From Parapontixanthobacter sp963736595 (GTDB taxonomy: Bacteria; Pseudomonadota; Alphaproteobacteria; Sphingomonadales; Sphingomonadaceae), in contig CAVTPG010000002.1 of assembly GCA_963736595.1 (NCBI GenBank), forward strand, positions 1 to 64,000: a stretch of 64,000 nucleotides of DNA, given 5' to 3'. The translations under genes were made by a program, and so were the position numbers. Shown piece after piece: positions 62,380-64,000 of this stretch. Within the stretch, counting starts at the first letter, position 1, and the number at the start of each line of letters is the position of its first letter. The notes under the pieces were generated by a model, which searched no databases, had not been told where the DNA came from, and worked only from the letters and a program-made list of their open reading frames with translations.

Positions 62380-63789
62380 TTAGCCAAAGGAATAAGCCAG
62401 TTCGAAATCGCCCCAGCGCCTGCCGTTGATGAACAGCGGGATATAGATGTTGCGCACGACGACGTAATTCTTGCCGTCGCCTTCCTGCCTGTACACCGCC
62501 ATCATATAAGGGTCGGTGCTTTCCTTGGCCTTCTGGTCAATCGGGTGGAGAATCACGCGGCCGTTTCGACAGTATTTTGTATCATGGGTCAGGTCGCCGG
62601 TGGGCATACGCGAGTGCTTAGAAGCATGGGTCGGGAGAAAACCGTTCATGTCCGCTTGAGAACACATGATGATCGGGCTGCCCTTCTCCACCACACTATC
62701 AAGGATTGGACGCCAATGGTCATCCGCCCAATCACTCAGCGGCGTCCGGTAAAGCGGCGGATTGCTGCCGGGCACTTGCTCGTAATCGCGATCAAACAAG
62801 CTCTCCATCGTCAGCCTGCCTTTGGCGAGCGAAGTCTCAGCCGCATTGATAATGGCAGCACCAAACCGCTGCGCTTGCTCGACCATCTGGCTGTCTTGCG
62901 GCGAAAGTCCGGCTTTGACGAGATTATCGAACATCTCGCTGGCTGTCATTTCCAACTCTTCGATCCGCAAGTGCGCGATCTCAAGCTGGCCTTCATTTTC
63001 ATTCGCCGCGCGCTCGAAGCTGTCGATAACGGACGAAACACGGCCCACATGATGCGTCATCATTCCGGTGGCACGAGCAATCTGTTCGTTCTGCTGATCG
63101 ACTTCTTCGACCAGCTGCGACACGCTGGTAATGGTAGCATCGATGCTGGTGACTGAGTTCTTCGCTTCATTAGATGCCTTTGCGCCCTCTTCGATGCGGT
63201 CGATGACGGAGGAGGCTTCGCTGGCCAGCGTATCGATTACTTCCGAAATTTCGTCGGTCGCTTTGCGCGTTTCGCCTGCCAAGCCTTTGACTTCGTTCGC
63301 CACCACAGCAAATGTGCGCCCTGCTTCACCTGCGCGCATAGCCTCGATCGTGGCATTCAGCGCGAGAATATTGGTCGTTTCCGCTATTTGTTCGATGTCG
63401 TGCGAGCAACGCTTGACCTGATCCATCGCGGCGGCAAAGCTGGTGACGTGGGTGGCCATCGTCTCGACCAGCTCCAGCAAGCCGGTAATCTGATTGAGGG
63501 ACGATTGAATTTGCTTGGTACCCTGCCCCAAACGCTCGATCGCGCGTGCCGATAACAGCCGCGCCTCGTCACTGGCCTCGGCCACTTTGCCCTGATCGTT
63601 TTCCAGCTCTCTTACAGTGCCCTGCAATTCGATATGCTCGGCGCGCAAGATGCCGGAACTGTCGATTACGGCCTGCACGATGCCGGCGACATCGGAACAC
63701 CCGACAGTGACCTTGCCGCAGGCTGCCGGTATCTGATCGATAGCCGATGATGCTCCACGATCGATTGCGCTTAATTCCATGTTCGACAT
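62380..63789 (-). CDS. Cytosolic chemoreceptor-like protein with C-terminal Cache-like sensor
   Basis: A 469-aa protein with no transmembrane helix. Residues about 60-270 form the antiparallel coiled coil of a chemoreceptor signalling domain. Its hairpin tip is near 138-172 (ETTNILALNATIEAMRAGEAG), close to but not identical with the canonical NAAIEAARAGE. Residues about 300-469 look like a Cache/PAS-like sensor, ending VRNIYIPLFINGRRWGDFELAY. The signalling part thus precedes the sensor. Start ATG 63789; the second ATG (63780) has better spacing from GAGGGA and is possible. It lies between moxR and the VWA-like gene on the opposite strand. Confidence 0.85.
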   Translation of the reverse strand: MSNMELSAIDRGASSAIDQIPAACGKVTVGCSDVAGIVQAVIDSSGILRAEHIELQGTVRELENDQGKVAEASDEARLLSARAIERLGQGTKQIQSSLNQITGLLELVETMATHVTSFAAAMDQVKRCSHDIEQIAETTNILALNATIEAMRAGEAGRTFAVVANEVKGLAGETRKATDEISEVIDTLASEASSVIDRIEEGAKASNEAKNSVTSIDATITSVSQLVEEVDQQNEQIARATGMMTHHVGRVSSVIDSFERAANENEGQLEIAHLRIEELEMTASEMFDNLVKAGLSPQDSQMVEQAQRFGAAIINAAETSLAKGRLTMESLFDRDYEQVPGSNPPLYRTPLSDWADDHWRPILDSVVEKGSPIIMCSQADMNGFLPTHASKHSRMPTGDLTHDTKYCRNGRVILHPIDQKAKESTDPYMMAVYRQEGDGKNYVVVRNIYIPLFINGRRWGDFELAYSFG

Positions 63790-63902
63790 TCCCTCAGCTT
63801 TGGCTTGGCGATGAGGACTAAAGAATAATGGTTATTGCCGGGTTAAGATTTGTCGCAGATTTGCGCTTCGCATCGCTTGGTGAAAGCGCTAGGAGAATGC
63901 GT

Positions 63903-64000
63903 ATGTTTTTCAATTTCGTCGATGAATTGCGCGACGCCGGGATCGGCGCATCTTTCAAAGAGCACCTGACCTTGCTGGAGGCGCTCGACAAGGACGTCAT
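63903..64000 (+). CDS. Start of a probable VWA-domain (CoxE-like) protein
   Basis: The first 32 codons only (MFFNFVDELRDAGIGASFKE, then HLTLLEALDKDVI), running past the window end. An AGGAGA site lies 6 bases before the ATG. The start resembles the N-terminus of VWA-domain proteins encoded after MoxR ATPases, and context supports that, but the domain itself is not in the window. Confidence 0.6.
   Translation, partial: MFFNFVDELRDAGIGASFKEHLTLLEALDKDV

Noticed and set aside
1..64000. CRISPR arrays, insertion sequences, prophage, rRNA operons, defence islands
   Set aside because: No spaced direct repeats, transposase motifs, terminal inverted repeats or phage structural genes were seen on either strand. 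The gene content is core metabolism and information processing.

Overview
The window is chromosomal, housekeeping-dense DNA from an alphaproteobacterium, most likely Sphingomonadales near the Erythrobacteraceae. The evidence is the gene order cinA-ispDF | dusB-ntrBC-ntrYX-hfq-hflX, a tandem two-Sm-domain Hfq, an archaeal/eukaryal-type ProRS, a sphingomonad-type 'vgr-related' protein, PhaR, and an alphaproteobacterial RpoH promoter on dnaK. No database search was possible, so the taxonomic call is inference. I saw no prophage, insertion sequence, CRISPR array or rRNA. There is one tRNA (Ser-TGA).

Layout. 1-0.7 kb: end of a repeat-type protein and its terminator. 0.8-4.4 kb: lipA-ratA facing cinA, a secreted protein and ispDF. 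4.5-13.7 kb: dusB, the nitrogen two-component systems ntrBC and ntrYX, hfq and hflX. 13.7-19.5 kb (minus): leucine catabolism (ivd, mccB, mccA) with mazG. 19.6-26.7 kb (minus): a tightly overlapping run mltB, dacC, tmk, holB, metG, tatD, a metallo-hydrolase and a 59-aa membrane protein. 26.9-30.6 kb: tRNA-Ser, lpd and aceF (pyruvate dehydrogenase E3 and E2), a universal stress protein. 30.6-40.4 kb (minus): RNase R, proS, phaR, an MFS carrier with alr, an IscU-like protein, cvpA, radA. 40.5-50.2 kb: a patatin-like lipase, a metallo-beta-lactamase-fold enzyme, dnaK-dnaJ, a copper chaperone, small proteins, grpE and hrcA. 50.4-53.8 kb: rph-rdgB-hemW-xerC. 53.8-60 kb: dedA, gshB, yraN-rsmI, a LpoA/LppC-like lipoprotein, parE. 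60-64 kb: an alpha/beta-hydrolase-OsmC fusion, a MoxR ATPase, a cytosolic chemoreceptor-like protein, and the start of what is probably a VWA-domain gene.

Many neighbours share 1-4 bp stop/start overlaps (ATGA, GTGA, TTGA, TGATG, TAATG), so translational coupling is common, and some starts are GTG or TTG.

The most important point for a user is that about nine single-base frame breaks interrupt otherwise intact, mostly essential genes: the first gene twice, dusB/ntrB, ntrY, mccB, tatD, metG, rnr and parE. Eight look like one extra base and one like a missing base. This pattern fits consensus errors in the assembly better than gene decay, so I annotate the genes across the breaks. I found no convincing new multi-gene system. 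The most interesting biology is the tandem Hfq, a perfect dyad against the ntrY start codon, a chemoreceptor with the sensor placed C-terminally, inserted between moxR and its likely partner, and a possible CTG start for hflX.
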